Below, piece by piece: positions 52,693 through 61,763 of a stretch of DNA of 64,000 bases. The DNA is from Paenibacillaceae bacterium (GTDB lineage: Bacteria > Bacillota > Bacilli > Paenibacillales > Paenibacillaceae): assembly GCA_900766135.1 (NCBI GenBank), contig CAAFUF010000006.1, positions 62,001 to 126,000 on the forward strand, given 5' to 3'. The notes beneath the pieces are model-generated. The model was given only the letters and a program-made list of their open reading frames with translations, was not told where the DNA came from and ran no database searches. Positions within the stretch are counted from its first letter, which is position 1. Each line of letters opens with the position of its first letter. Both the position numbers and the translations under genes were made by a program.

Positions 52693-53448
52693 TCAGCCGA
52701 ATCTTCCCGAGATGTACTCCTCCGTTCTCTGCATTTTGGGGCTTGAAAACAATCGTTCCGTTTCATCATATTCAACCACTTCACCGTTCAGAAAGAACAC
52801 CGTTTGATCAGATACTCTGGCAGCCTGATGCATATTGTGAGTCACCATCACAATCGTATACTTTTCCTTCAGTTCATTGACCAGTTCTTCAATTTTCAAG
52901 GTTGAAACGGGGTCCAGTGCGGACGTTGCTTCGTCCATGAGCAGAATGGCTGGGTTTACCGCAAGAGCTCTGGCTATACAAAGCCGTTGCTGTTGTCCTC
53001 CTGACAGACTATATGCGGAACGTTTCAGGTGATCTTTGACCTCATCCCACAACGCGGCTCCGCGAAGACTTTGTTCCACAATACCATCCAGTTCCGCTTT
53101 TTTGGTGATCCCGTGAATTCTTGGACCGTAAGCCACGTTATCATACACTGTTTTCGGAAATGGATTTGGTTGCTGGAACACCATCCCTACCTTCTTGCGA
53201 AGCGCTTCGGCATCAAGGTCCCCTTGATACAGATCCACTCCTCCGATCCTGACCGAGCCCTCTATTTTCACATCAGCAATCATATCGTTCATCCGGTTTA
53301 ACGTACGAAGCAATGTGGATTTGCCGCAGCCGGATGGGCCGATGAAAGCTGTTATTGTATTGGCCTGAATAGGCAAGTTAATGTCCTTTAGCGCGTGATA
53401 GGTCCCATAGTGCAGATCAAGGCTTTGGATGTCTATAATGCCACTCAT
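52693..53448 (-). CDS. pstB: Phosphate ABC transporter ATPase
   Basis: 251 aa ABC ATPase. Walker A GPSGCGKST, signature LSGGQQQR, Walker B AILLMDEATSALD, and the H-loop VTHNMHQA are intact, including the PstB-typical VGMVFQQPNPFPK. It powers the PstC-PstA permease. Confidence 0.96.
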   Translation of the reverse strand: MSGIIDIQSLDLHYGTYHALKDINLPIQANTITAFIGPSGCGKSTLLRTLNRMNDMIADVKIEGSVRIGGVDLYQGDLDAEALRKKVGMVFQQPNPFPKTVYDNVAYGPRIHGITKKAELDGIVEQSLRGAALWDEVKDHLKRSAYSLSGGQQQRLCIARALAVNPAILLMDEATSALDPVSTLKIEELVNELKEKYTIVMVTHNMHQAARVSDQTVFFLNGEVVEYDETERLFSSPKMQRTEEYISGRFG

Positions 53449-53463
53449 ACATGTTTCCCCCGG

Positions 53464-54348
53464 TTAATTTTTATTTTGGTATTTATTACGAATCAATACT
53501 GCGGATAAATTCATCAAAATCAGAAGAGCAAGCAGCACCATAATACCGGCAGCAGCCAACTCGTGGAATTCAACTTGGGGCCTTGCGATCCAATTATAAA
53601 TTTGGATTGGTATCACGGTGAATTGATCCAGCGGATTATCCGGAAGAAACGCCACGAAGGTTAACGCACCAATCATTACAAGCGGTGCCGTCTCGCCAAT
53701 CGCTCTTGAAAGAGATAAGATGACGCCGGTCAGTATCCCTGGAATAGCCGAAGGTAGCACAGCCCTCTGCACCGTCTGCCACTTGTTCGCTCCCAGGGCA
53801 TAAGAGGCGTCTCTTCTGGATCTCGGTACGGCGCGAATAGCTTCCTGTGCAGACACAATGATAATAGGCAATACTAATAAGGCCATCGTTAGCGCTCCGG
53901 ACAAAATACTACGCCCCATCGCCAGAGGTTCAAATCCGCCGGCCCGGACGAATAGAGTCAAGCCAAGAATGCCATAAACGATGGAAGGCACGCCGGCCAA
54001 GGTACTGATATTGATTTGAATCAGTCTAGTCAAACGATTCTTCGGCGCATATTCCTCGAGATAAATTGCTGCCCCTACTCCAAAAATCAGTGCGACCGGA
54101 GCCATAATGGCAACCATGTAGGCGGTTCCTACAAGCGCGGATAAGAGTCCGGCTTCCTTAGGACGCCGTGAAGGAAAATTCGTGAAAAATTGCGGCGATA
54201 AGGCATGAATGCCATCGATCACAACGTCAACGATCAAGGCCGTCAAGCAGACAATGCCAAATGAGGTGCAGACGATGAACAGCAAATGCAAGTAAAGGTC
54301 AGTTTTTCGACGAGCCCGGTTAAGTCTTTGATTCTCCAGCTCAAGCAT
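53464..54348 (-). CDS. pstA: Phosphate ABC transporter permease
   Basis: 294 aa with six membrane helices and the permease EAA-type loop (EAIRAVPRSRRDASYALGANKWQT). It begins two bases after the pstC stop, typical of a pst operon. Confidence 0.95.
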   Translation of the reverse strand: MLELENQRLNRARRKTDLYLHLLFIVCTSFGIVCLTALIVDVVIDGIHALSPQFFTNFPSRRPKEAGLLSALVGTAYMVAIMAPVALIFGVGAAIYLEEYAPKNRLTRLIQINISTLAGVPSIVYGILGLTLFVRAGGFEPLAMGRSILSGALTMALLVLPIIIVSAQEAIRAVPRSRRDASYALGANKWQTVQRAVLPSAIPGILTGVILSLSRAIGETAPLVMIGALTFVAFLPDNPLDQFTVIPIQIYNWIARPQVEFHELAAAGIMVLLALLILMNLSAVLIRNKYQNKN

Positions 54349-54350
54349 GA

Positions 54351-55298
54351 CTAATACTCCTCCTTAAAGCGTTTAGCCATATAGTGGGCAAAAATATTAA
54401 GCAGGAACGTGATCGCGAATAACGTCATCCCGACCGCAAAAATGGTTCCATACTCGACAGATCCGTGCGGCGTATCTCCAAGACTCACCTGTACGATATA
54501 GGCCGTCATGGTTTGAATGCTGTCCAGCGGATTTCCGGTTAATGTTGGGGTGGATCCGGCTGCCACAGTAACGATCATCGTTTCGCCAATCGCTCTGGAG
54601 AAGGCCAGTACAAACGAAGCCACGATACCGGATAACGAAGCAGGCACGACAACTCTAAGAGCGACTTCAAGCTTTGTTGACCCTAGAGCATAGGCTCCAT
54701 CCCTAAGTGAACGCGGAACAGCCAACATAGCGTCTTCGCTAAGCGAAGCAATCATGGGAATGATCATGATCCCTACCACGATACCCGCACTTAATGCGTT
54801 GAATACAGGGACATCCTGGCCAACGGTTTCGCGAAACACCCACTGAATCATGGGTGTAACAAAGCTAAGCGCAAAGTATCCATAAACAATGGTGGGTACC
54901 CCCGCCAGAACTTCCAAAATGGGCTTGACGATCTTTCGAACCTTGCTTGGGGCGTATTCGCTGAGATAAATCGCACTCGCCAAACCGATAGGCATCGCTA
55001 CGAGGCAGGCAATAACTGTAATCAGCAGCGTACCGCTTAATAAAGGCAACACACCGAATGATTTGGGTTCAATTAAAGGGGCCCATTTCGTAGAAGTGAA
55101 AAATTCTATAGGCGATACAAGCCGAAAAAAATTGATGGTTTCTGACAAAAGCGTGTAGACAATACCGATGGTCGTCAACACGGATACAGATGCAAATAGA
55201 AATAACAACTTGGGTATAAACCAATTCATAAGTGATTTTCGTTCATTTCTAAAGGATACGATTGGGTTTGCGGTTTTTGGTTCATGTTCAGCGCCCAA
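54351..55298 (-). CDS. pstC: Phosphate ABC transporter permease
   Basis: About 315 aa, six membrane helices and the loop EDAMLAVPRSLRDGAYALGSTKLEV. The start is uncertain: the GTG at 55316 overlaps the GAGGAG site, so the TTG at 55298 (ten bases after it) seems better; both keep the same membrane topology. A hairpin separates it from pstS. Confidence 0.92.
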   Translation of the reverse strand: MGAEHEPKTANPIVSFRNERKSLMNWFIPKLLFLFASVSVLTTIGIVYTLLSETINFFRLVSPIEFFTSTKWAPLIEPKSFGVLPLLSGTLLITVIACLVAMPIGLASAIYLSEYAPSKVRKIVKPILEVLAGVPTIVYGYFALSFVTPMIQWVFRETVGQDVPVFNALSAGIVVGIMIIPMIASLSEDAMLAVPRSLRDGAYALGSTKLEVALRVVVPASLSGIVASFVLAFSRAIGETMIVTVAAGSTPTLTGNPLDSIQTMTAYIVQVSLGDTPHGSVEYGTIFAVGMTLFAITFLLNIFAHYMAKRFKEEY

Positions 55299-55351
55299 AT
55301 GGATTACTCTCCTCACTTATAAAAATTCCTTTGGGATAGGGATGAAAATAA

Positions 55352-55390
55352 ATCCCCCTTCAAAGGATAAACATAAAAATGAAGGGGGAT
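55352..55390 (-). terminator. Hairpin between pstS and pstC
   Basis: A perfect 11-bp stem (ATCCCCCTTCA/TGAAGGGGGAT) with a 17-nt loop and a T-rich minus-strand tail. Probably a partial terminator or 3'-stabiliser that keeps pstS expression above the permease genes. Confidence 0.78.
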
Positions 55391-55417
55391 GTCCCGTAAT
55401 GACTATTGGCTTAATAA

Positions 55418-56416
55418 TTATTTCAATTTAGCTTTTGATTCAGCTAACTTATCGTCAGGAAGCGGTACATACCCCACCTCAGTCGCTAATTCACCCGCAT
55501 GATCAACAAAGAAATTCACGAACTCTTTAACTTCAGGGCGTTCATAAGAGCTCGTTTTAACATAGATGAAAAGTGGACGGCTCAAAGGCGTGTAAGATCC
55601 ATCTCGAACTGTCTCTACAGTAGGTTCTACAGCGGTACCATCCTCATTAACGATGGCAACCGTACGCAGTTTATCCTGGTTTTCCTCATAATAAGCCAAA
55701 CCGAAATAACCTAAACCATTCTTGTTTCCGGCAATCCCTTGAACCAGGGCGTTATCATCCTCACTAAATGAAACCTGGTCGTCATTACGGCTTGCCTGGG
55801 CTTCACCATTTACAGCTTCCGTAAAATAATCGAATGTTCCGGAATCCGCACCTGGAGAGAAAATGTTGATCTTTTCATTCGGCCACCCCGGTCGAACATC
55901 GGACCAGTTAACCACCGTACTTTCCGGTTTGAAAATCGCATTCAATTCTTCCACGGTCACTTGGTCTACCCAATCATTTTGCGGATTGACGATGACAGCC
56001 AAACCATCATAAGCAACCATCAATTCGATATATTCAATTCCGGCAGCCTTAGCCGCTTCCGCTTCCTCGTCCTTAATCGGTCTTGAGGCATTACTGATAT
56101 CGGTCTCACCGGCAATAAATCGTTTAAAACCGCCGCCGGTTCCCGAAACACCAACCGGAACCCGCACGTCGCTGTGCTCTTTACTAAATTCTTCGGCTAC
56201 AGCTTCTGTTAATGGAAACACGGTGCTGGAACCGTCGATTTCAATTTGACCCGACAGTTTTGTCTCTCCTGCAGAATTCGATGGTGCCGCTGAACTTTGT
56301 CCATTCGTTTCCGTGTTACCGGCTCCTTGATTAGCCTGATCATTGGATTGACCGCATGCCGCAAGCATACTCACGGTGGCAGTGATCAGCAAAATCATTA
56401 ACCCTTTCTTCAACAA
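55418..56416 (-). CDS. pstS: Phosphate-binding lipoprotein PstS
   Basis: About 332 aa. Lipobox LAAC follows a hydrophobic leader, then a Ser/Asn/Gln-rich linker and the phosphate-binding protein domain with the anion loops DGSSTV and SGTGGGF. Three TTG codons (56419, 56416, 56413) follow the GGGAGAGG site; I use the middle one. It binds phosphate (and possibly discriminates against arsenate) outside the membrane. Confidence 0.92.
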   Translation of the reverse strand: MLKKGLMILLITATVSMLAACGQSNDQANQGAGNTETNGQSSAAPSNSAGETKLSGQIEIDGSSTVFPLTEAVAEEFSKEHSDVRVPVGVSGTGGGFKRFIAGETDISNASRPIKDEEAEAAKAAGIEYIELMVAYDGLAVIVNPQNDWVDQVTVEELNAIFKPESTVVNWSDVRPGWPNEKINIFSPGADSGTFDYFTEAVNGEAQASRNDDQVSFSEDDNALVQGIAGNKNGLGYFGLAYYEENQDKLRTVAIVNEDGTAVEPTVETVRDGSYTPLSRPLFIYVKTSSYERPEVKEFVNFFVDHAGELATEVGYVPLPDDKLAESKAKLK

Positions 56417-56457
56417 CAAGACCCTCTCCCATTCAAATATAATTATGTTACGATGTG

Positions 56458-56465
56458 ATCGTATA
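56458..56465 (-). promoter_or_regulatory. -10 region of the pst promoter
   Basis: TATACGAT on the minus strand lies a few bases after the fourth Pho-box repeat, in the usual position for a PhoP-activated promoter without a -35 hexamer. Confidence 0.5.
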
Positions 56466-56472
56466 TCTTGAA

Positions 56473-56511
56473 TGTTTGAAGAATGTTCTCGTTTTGTAAT
56501 CTCTATGTAAA
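56473..56511 (-). promoter_or_regulatory. Pho box upstream of pstS
   Basis: On the minus strand four direct repeats occur at exact 11-base steps: TTTACA, ATTACA, AGAACA and CAAACA. This is the TTAACA-type tandem array bound by PhoP in Bacillales, placed just upstream of the pstS -10. The pst operon is therefore predicted to be induced by phosphate starvation. Confidence 0.8.
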
Positions 56512-56668
56512 ATAGATAGTTTTTGTTCGATTTCCTAAAATATTTTCTAAATTCGTCTTGAATTTCATATAAGATAATGTTTATATAATTATGACATAAC
56601 ATGTTGAAGAAATAAACTGCTAAATGAAGATGATTGGAGAAGCGTTATATGAAAAAGGAGGGAACCCC

Positions 56669-57382
56669 GTGACTCATAGCGCCCTTATTATCCAGGCTGA
56701 AACACTTACCGGTGAGTTCATCGCAAAGAAACTATCCGAGAAAAATTATGTGCCTGAAGTTATTCCTAGTGGAGAACTCGGCCTACACGCCGCGTTGACC
56801 GCTCCGTTCGATATTGTTATTCTTGACCTTATCGTAAATGGTGAAAAAAGCGGATTTCAGATTTTGCGAACGATAAGACAAAAGAACAATCGCGTTCCCG
56901 TTATTATTTTGTCGGATCAGAATCAGGAAAAGGATATCGTTGAAGCTTTGGAGAGTGGGGCTGACGAGTTTGTAAAGAAGCCGTTTGGAATGGCTGAGTT
57001 TATGGCTCGAGTCGAAACCGTGATCCGAAGAACCCATAAAAATAAACGTCCGGAGCAATCAGCCTACTCCAGACGTTATTATCAAATCGGAGAATTAACG
57101 ATTTCCCCGGATAAATATGAGGTTGAATCAAGCGGACAAATCATTGAGCTAAACCCGAAAGAATTTCAGCTCTTGAATTTTCTTTCCCAACGAGCCGACT
57201 TGCCCTTATCGCGTAAAGTTCTTCTCGACTCCATATGGGGAACGGAGTACAAGGGTAGTCCACGAATCGTAAATGTTTATATCAGCTCACTGCGCAAAAA
57301 ACTTGAACCGCATCAAAACACGATACAAATTAAACGCGTCCAAGGTATCGGTTATAAACTGGTTTTATTGAACCGCAATTAG
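56669..57382 (+). CDS. OmpR/PhoB-type response regulator, divergent from pstS
   Basis: 237 aa. The receiver has the acceptor Asp (DIVILDLIVN), the KKPFG lysine, and a C-terminal winged helix (NPKEFQLLNFLSQRADLPLSRKVLL, RVQGIGYKL). The acidic pocket residues after the first strand are atypical (IIQAE rather than two Asp). The GTG at 56669 has AAAGGAGG upstream. It faces pstS across the Pho box and has no kinase gene beside it. It may regulate pst together with the Asn-receiver protein at the operon end. Confidence 0.88.
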   Translation: MTHSALIIQAETLTGEFIAKKLSEKNYVPEVIPSGELGLHAALTAPFDIVILDLIVNGEKSGFQILRTIRQKNNRVPVIILSDQNQEKDIVEALESGADEFVKKPFGMAEFMARVETVIRRTHKNKRPEQSAYSRRYYQIGELTISPDKYEVESSGQIIELNPKEFQLLNFLSQRADLPLSRKVLLDSIWGTEYKGSPRIVNVYISSLRKKLEPHQNTIQIKRVQGIGYKLVLLNRN

Positions 57383-57705
57383 TCACAAACCGAAGCGGCC
57401 GTTTGTTGGTCCAGCCAATCAATCATCGCGGCTTGGGAAGGAATATGATTCAAAACGTCTTTAACATAAGGCTTATCCTCAATCGTCAAGGAGTAATAGG
57501 TCCACTTCCCTCTTCTGATTTCGCTTACCAATCCCCCTGCCTTCATTTTACGCAAATGTTGGCTTATGCTTGGTTGTGACATCTGAAGGATATCCACAAT
57601 GTTGCAAACACAAAGCTCCCTTTCTTTCAATAGTCCCAGGATCGTGAGTCTGGATTTATCTCCTAACAATTTAAAGGTCTCGGCCATTGTATCTAATTTA
57701 TCCAT
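57379..57705 (-). CDS. arsR: ArsR-family repressor (copy 3)
   Basis: 108 aa winged helix, CVCNI (C32, C34) and MSQPSISQHLRKMKAGG. Nearly parallel in sequence to copy 2. It ends convergently with the response-regulator gene, overlapping its stop by four bases. An AT-rich inverted-repeat region upstream may be its own operator. Its target genes are not obvious. Confidence 0.88.
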   Translation of the reverse strand: MDKLDTMAETFKLLGDKSRLTILGLLKERELCVCNIVDILQMSQPSISQHLRKMKAGGLVSEIRRGKWTYYSLTIEDKPYVKDVLNHIPSQAAMIDWLDQQTAASVCD

Positions 57706-58024
57706 GAGTGTTCCCCTCCAGAGATGGCGCTATTTTTCAAAAACACATATTTATATAATTGTATTATAATATATAATTTGCAAAAAGTCTTTATATCGTG
57801 ATTGATTTGTGGCGCTCCCTAACCTCAGTAACGTATTAGCGACCGGACAACGTTTGGGCATTGTGATGGTCTTTCTCTTCTCCTTCCCTGTACTCGACCC
57901 GACCATAGTCACATTAATGGCTGCCACCTGGGGAGCTGACATAACCCGTAATGTCACTACTATAACGTTTCAGTTGCTAATGCCTTATAGGTGTTTCAAG
58001 CTGAGCATGTACCTTTATCAGCCC
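57706..58024. other. Intergenic region, about 320 bases
   Basis: The left 80 bases are extremely AT-rich with imperfect inverted repeats, the likely arsR copy 3 promoter/operator. The rest is GC-richer and can be translated on both strands for 60-80 residues, but neither frame has a good ribosome binding site or a recognised family. Probably a decayed gene. Confidence 0.5.
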
Positions 58025-58267
58025 CTACTTAATATTCCGACCTTGGTTGTTCAATAATTCACGTTTATGAATAAATTCTTCATCATTGATTTCGCCTTTG
58101 GCATAACGTTCTTTTACAATCTTAAGGGGACCGTCTTCAACTCTATATTTCCTTATGAGTAATCGTGTTACTACATAAATTGTTGCGCCAACAGCAATGA
58201 TTAGAATAAGTAACCAGATTCCCATGATAGTGCACATTAAGACCATTACGGAACCATTCATCATCAT
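58025..58267 (-). CDS. Small SHOCT-domain membrane protein
   Basis: 80 aa. One strong membrane helix (IWLLILIIAVGATIYVVTRLLI) then a C-terminal SHOCT motif (LKIVKERYAKGEINDEEFIHKRELL). Such proteins are common near metal and stress genes; function unknown. GGGAGG upstream supports the start. Confidence 0.8.
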   Translation of the reverse strand: MMMNGSVMVLMCTIMGIWLLILIIAVGATIYVVTRLLIRKYRVEDGPLKIVKERYAKGEINDEEFIHKRELLNNQGRNIK

Positions 58268-58330
58268 ACATACCTCCCGATATTAGAATCTTCATTTTTT
58301 TAAACCGAATATTCCTTGAGATCGCCTAAA

Positions 58331-58358
58331 CAAAAAACAGTAGCCTCGCAAGGCTACC
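58331..58358 (-). terminator. Terminator of the M23 hydrolase gene
   Basis: GTAGCCT/AGGCTAC stem with a 4-nt loop, then TGTTTTTTG on the minus strand. Confidence 0.82.
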
Positions 58359-58411
58359 GCTAGCGTCCTCAATCCTTATGAAGGTCTGTTTTTGACTTAA
58401 TAAGCGACTTT

Positions 58412-59641
58412 CTAGTTTAAATAAGGTAACGGATCCACTGGTTTCCCGTCAATTCGCACCTCAAAATGCAAGTTATTCCCCGTTGCAGTTCCTGTACTTC
58501 CGACCTCAGCAATTTTTTGTCCTCGTTTTACCGTGTCCCCTTTTTTCACTTTAATTCCATTATTGCGAATATGGGCGTAAAGCGTCCAAACGCTGTCTCC
58601 ATGGTCGACAATAACCGTGTTGCCATAACCACTCCACCATTCTGCAACAATGACAACGCCACTTTCGGCAGCCTGAATTTCCGTTCCCTGAGGGGCTGCA
58701 TAGTCAACACCTTTGTGCATTTTAACTTCCCCGGTGACCGGATGTACTCGAGTTCCGTACTTTGAAGATAAACGAGCCCCCGGAATCGGTAGGGACATGG
58801 CTCCCGAACCACTTTTCACTTTTTCTGATGAAAAATTAGAGTTTGTACTTTTATATGTGTAAACTTGCTCCGACTTCAGCTTGTTTTTTTCTTTTTCAAG
58901 TATTGCTCTTTTTGTAGCGAGTTCGATCAATAAAGTCTCCTGCTCTTCCGAAATATCTTCAGATTCTTCAATCTCCTCGCTGTATCGGGCAATCAGTTGC
59001 TGCTTCTCATCCTCTTTATTTTCCAAAACGCTTTTCCGCGACTCCGCTTCAACATACAAGGTCTTTATTTCCTCATAATCCTCCTTCAATTTCCGTTGCT
59101 GCTCTAATAGAAGCTCCTTGTCCTTATTATATTCATCTAATAACATTCGATCCTGATTGGCTATAGCTTGCAATACTTCGGCACGTTCTAAAAAGTCAAT
59201 AAAACTTGTCGAGGACAACAATACGTCCAAGTAAGAAACATTTCCGTCTGTATACATCAACCGTATTCGAGAATCCAGCCATTTGGAGCGCTCCTTGACT
59301 CTTTGCTTGGTTTTGTCCAACTTTTCGTTAGTCTGGAGTAATTCTGCCTCTGCTTGCTCAGTATCAATGGCGATTTTAGTCAATTCTTCGCTTACGGAGT
59401 CGATCTCAATCAATATTTGTTTGATATAGTTTTTATTTTTATTGACATAATGCTCGGCTTCCTGTTGCTGTTTTTCTGCAGCTTTTTGCTTTTGCTCAGC
59501 TATTTTCGCCCGTTCTTGAAGTTGTTTCAGTTCGTTGTCTAATTGGCTAACGGTTTTGGCATAAATATGATCCAAAGGGCGGAATAAGAATGTGATTAAA
59601 ATCACAAATACGGTCGCAGATAACCATTTTCTCAAGTTCAA
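58412..59641 (-). CDS. Coiled-coil M23 peptidase (EnvC/CwlO-type)
   Basis: 409 aa. A signal peptide (residues 1-28), about 230 residues of coiled coil (SQLDNELKQLQERAK onward), then a C-terminal M23 domain with HKGVDYAA and NLHFEV motifs. All zinc/catalytic residues appear present, so it is probably an active peptidoglycan hydrolase or amidase activator. Followed by a terminator, so monocistronic. Confidence 0.9.
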   Translation of the reverse strand: MNLRKWLSATVFVILITFLFRPLDHIYAKTVSQLDNELKQLQERAKIAEQKQKAAEKQQQEAEHYVNKNKNYIKQILIEIDSVSEELTKIAIDTEQAEAELLQTNEKLDKTKQRVKERSKWLDSRIRLMYTDGNVSYLDVLLSSTSFIDFLERAEVLQAIANQDRMLLDEYNKDKELLLEQQRKLKEDYEEIKTLYVEAESRKSVLENKEDEKQQLIARYSEEIEESEDISEEQETLLIELATKRAILEKEKNKLKSEQVYTYKSTNSNFSSEKVKSGSGAMSLPIPGARLSSKYGTRVHPVTGEVKMHKGVDYAAPQGTEIQAAESGVVIVAEWWSGYGNTVIVDHGDSVWTLYAHIRNNGIKVKKGDTVKRGQKIAEVGSTGTATGNNLHFEVRIDGKPVDPLPYLN

Positions 59642-59753
59642 CTACACTTCCCCATTTTCTTATGTTTTTTATTTCTCATTTCATATTAGTATTGTAATTA
59701 AGAAATATAGAGAAAGAATGTAGAAAGTACGAAGAAATAACTTATTATTGAAG

Positions 59754-60221
59754 CTACTCATTCAAAAATTCTATTAGCTTTTTTACGCCCTTTTCAAACG
59801 ACTTAAGCTCATTTTCATTAAGCTCATCTCGAATCCATTGGTCAAATGGCTTAACAAAAAATTCCTCATTGGCAAAATATACTGATTCTCCTTTATCGGT
59901 TAAAATTACAGTCACCTTATTAGAACCACGCATTAGGAAACGCTGAACTAAACCTTTGTTCTCCATTCGATCAATGATCTGAGTAATAGCTCCATTCGTT
60001 ACACCAATTCGGTTAGCTAATTGTCCCATAATCATTCCTCTGCCAGTACCGATAGTTTGAATGACATGGATTTCACTGGGAGTGAAAGAACCGATCGAAC
60101 CCAAATTTCGCGGTTGTCGTTCGCGCAGCCGGATTTGATGGAGTAATCGTGTAAATAGAAAGCTGGTTGTCGTTCCAGGTAGTCCTTTCCCCAAGGCCAA
60201 AGTATCCGAACTTTTGCTCAT
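59754..60221 (-). CDS. MarR-family transcriptional regulator
   Basis: 155 aa winged helix: HTH IMGQLANRIGVTNGAITQIIDRME and wing QRFLMRGSNKVTVILTDKG. No Cys cluster, unlike the ars MarR. Separate from its neighbours by over 100 bases; target genes unknown, perhaps the hydrolase downstream. Confidence 0.88.
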   Translation of the reverse strand: MSKSSDTLALGKGLPGTTTSFLFTRLLHQIRLRERQPRNLGSIGSFTPSEIHVIQTIGTGRGMIMGQLANRIGVTNGAITQIIDRMENKGLVQRFLMRGSNKVTVILTDKGESVYFANEEFFVKPFDQWIRDELNENELKSFEKGVKKLIEFLNE

Positions 60222-60337
60222 TTTTTCTCACTCCTTAATGAATTTTCATATCTTTTTACTTTCTAGCAATAGATTACTAGAAATAACTAAGATAACCCTG
60301 AGATTATCCTTAGAATTTGATAAGAATTTTCTCACGA

Positions 60338-60374
60338 ACTAATGCTCTATCCAAAATACAGATAGAGCATTAGT
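60338..60374. terminator. Hairpin after the histidine kinase gene
   Basis: A perfect 14-bp stem (60338-60351 and 60361-60374) with a 9-nt loop. There is no long T run on the minus strand, so it may act in mRNA stability or as a weak terminator. Confidence 0.55.
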
Positions 60375-60379
60375 TACTT

Positions 60380-61759
60380 TCAAGTTATGATTTTGGGTAA
60401 ACAGACTTTGAATAGACTTCCTTGGCCTGGTGAGCTTGTCACCTTGATAGAACCATCATGGATATCAACGATACTCTTCGCAAGTGCTAAGCCCAAGCCT
60501 GTACCTTCGGATGTGTACATTCTTGCCGGTTTGCTTCGGTAAAAGCGGTCAAATATATGGGGGATATCATCCGGCTCGATCCCAATACCTGTATCGTCAA
60601 TCTCAACACCACAATAATCTGAATCCTGAAAAATCGATAGGGTAATTTGCCCGCTTTCCGGCGTATATCTTATCGCATTTTCAAGTAATATAAGGATCAA
60701 TTGTTTGAGGAGATCTTCATTGCCCCAAGTCATTACTGAGGGTTGATATTTAAAAGTGATTTCCACTTTAGGATTCGAGGATAGAATTCGTGATTCCAAT
60801 TCCTTTAAAATATTGGATACATCAACGATTCTTTTTTGAATCTCATGTCCGGCATCCGCCCGAGCCAGAGATAGCAAATCGCCTACAAGCTTTGACATCC
60901 GTTTAGCTTCTTTAGATACGTCGCTCAAAATATCGGCTTTTTCTTCTGAAGGAATATTCGCATTCTTCTGCAGAATATCCAAATTTCCGCGTATCGCTGT
61001 CAAAGGAGCCCTAAGCTCATGCGATGCGTAAGAAATAAATCTACGTTGGCCGACAAACGCTTTTTCCAAACTATCTAACATTTCATTAAAAGTTTCCGCC
61101 AGGTGGCCTAACTCATCTTTGGCCCCCGAATATACAACCCTTTGGTTAAAACTTTGTGATTCCGTTATAGCCTGCGCCGTTTGGCTAATGATCTCTACTC
61201 CACTTAATGATTTGCGGGCCATGAACCAACTGGCGATGGCTGCCAGAAGTAATCCTGTAAACGTTACGCCAAAGATTGACCACCCCAAACGTACCAAGGA
61301 GGCATCAACTTGCTGTAGAGAAACCTCAGCTTGTATATAGCCGACAATATTTTGCCGATAGCGTATCGGCGTCACCATCACACGGAAACGATTATTTTCT
61401 TGATCTGTATAAGTTAGCAAACGATCTTGCGTCTTGTTGAAATCCGTGAATGGAGTATCTGGAGCTCGATAAGGATTGGCGCTCTTCGCAATATTTTTTC
61501 CTGTTCGGTCCCTAACGATGACATAAACGCCATTTAAAGAAAACTCCTCGAAGGAAAAATTCGCTTCGGTTAAAGGGGTTCCTTCAACTAATCCTTTCTC
61601 CAGTTCCTCCCGAATATGCAAGGACACACTGGTAAGCAAACGATCCTGGTCTCTATAATATGAAGCGTGATGCATAAAAAAGATGGATGATGTAATTCCG
61701 ATCAACAATATTCCAAAAATAAGGGTACTCCAGAGGGTTAAGCGCATTCTTATCGGCAT
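60380..61759 (-). CDS. Sensor histidine kinase (CusS-like)
   Basis: 459 aa: two membrane helices flanking an extracellular sensor domain (about 35-160), a HAMP region, H-box YASHELRAPL with the phospho-acceptor His, N-box NAIRYTPE, G1 DTGIGI and G2 GTGLGLA. It begins four bases after the regulator gene. Given the cupredoxin and copZA beside it, copper or envelope stress sensing is likely but not proven. Confidence 0.93.
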   Translation of the reverse strand: MPIRMRLTLWSTLIFGILLIGITSSIFFMHHASYYRDQDRLLTSVSLHIREELEKGLVEGTPLTEANFSFEEFSLNGVYVIVRDRTGKNIAKSANPYRAPDTPFTDFNKTQDRLLTYTDQENNRFRVMVTPIRYRQNIVGYIQAEVSLQQVDASLVRLGWSIFGVTFTGLLLAAIASWFMARKSLSGVEIISQTAQAITESQSFNQRVVYSGAKDELGHLAETFNEMLDSLEKAFVGQRRFISYASHELRAPLTAIRGNLDILQKNANIPSEEKADILSDVSKEAKRMSKLVGDLLSLARADAGHEIQKRIVDVSNILKELESRILSSNPKVEITFKYQPSVMTWGNEDLLKQLILILLENAIRYTPESGQITLSIFQDSDYCGVEIDDTGIGIEPDDIPHIFDRFYRSKPARMYTSEGTGLGLALAKSIVDIHDGSIKVTSSPGQGSLFKVCLPKIIT

Positions 61760-61763
61760 CGCA

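Noticed and set aside
57751..58057. Two opposite-strand frames of 60-82 codons between arsR copy 3 and the SHOCT gene
   Set aside because: Neither has a convincing ribosome binding site or family; recorded only as an intergenic region.
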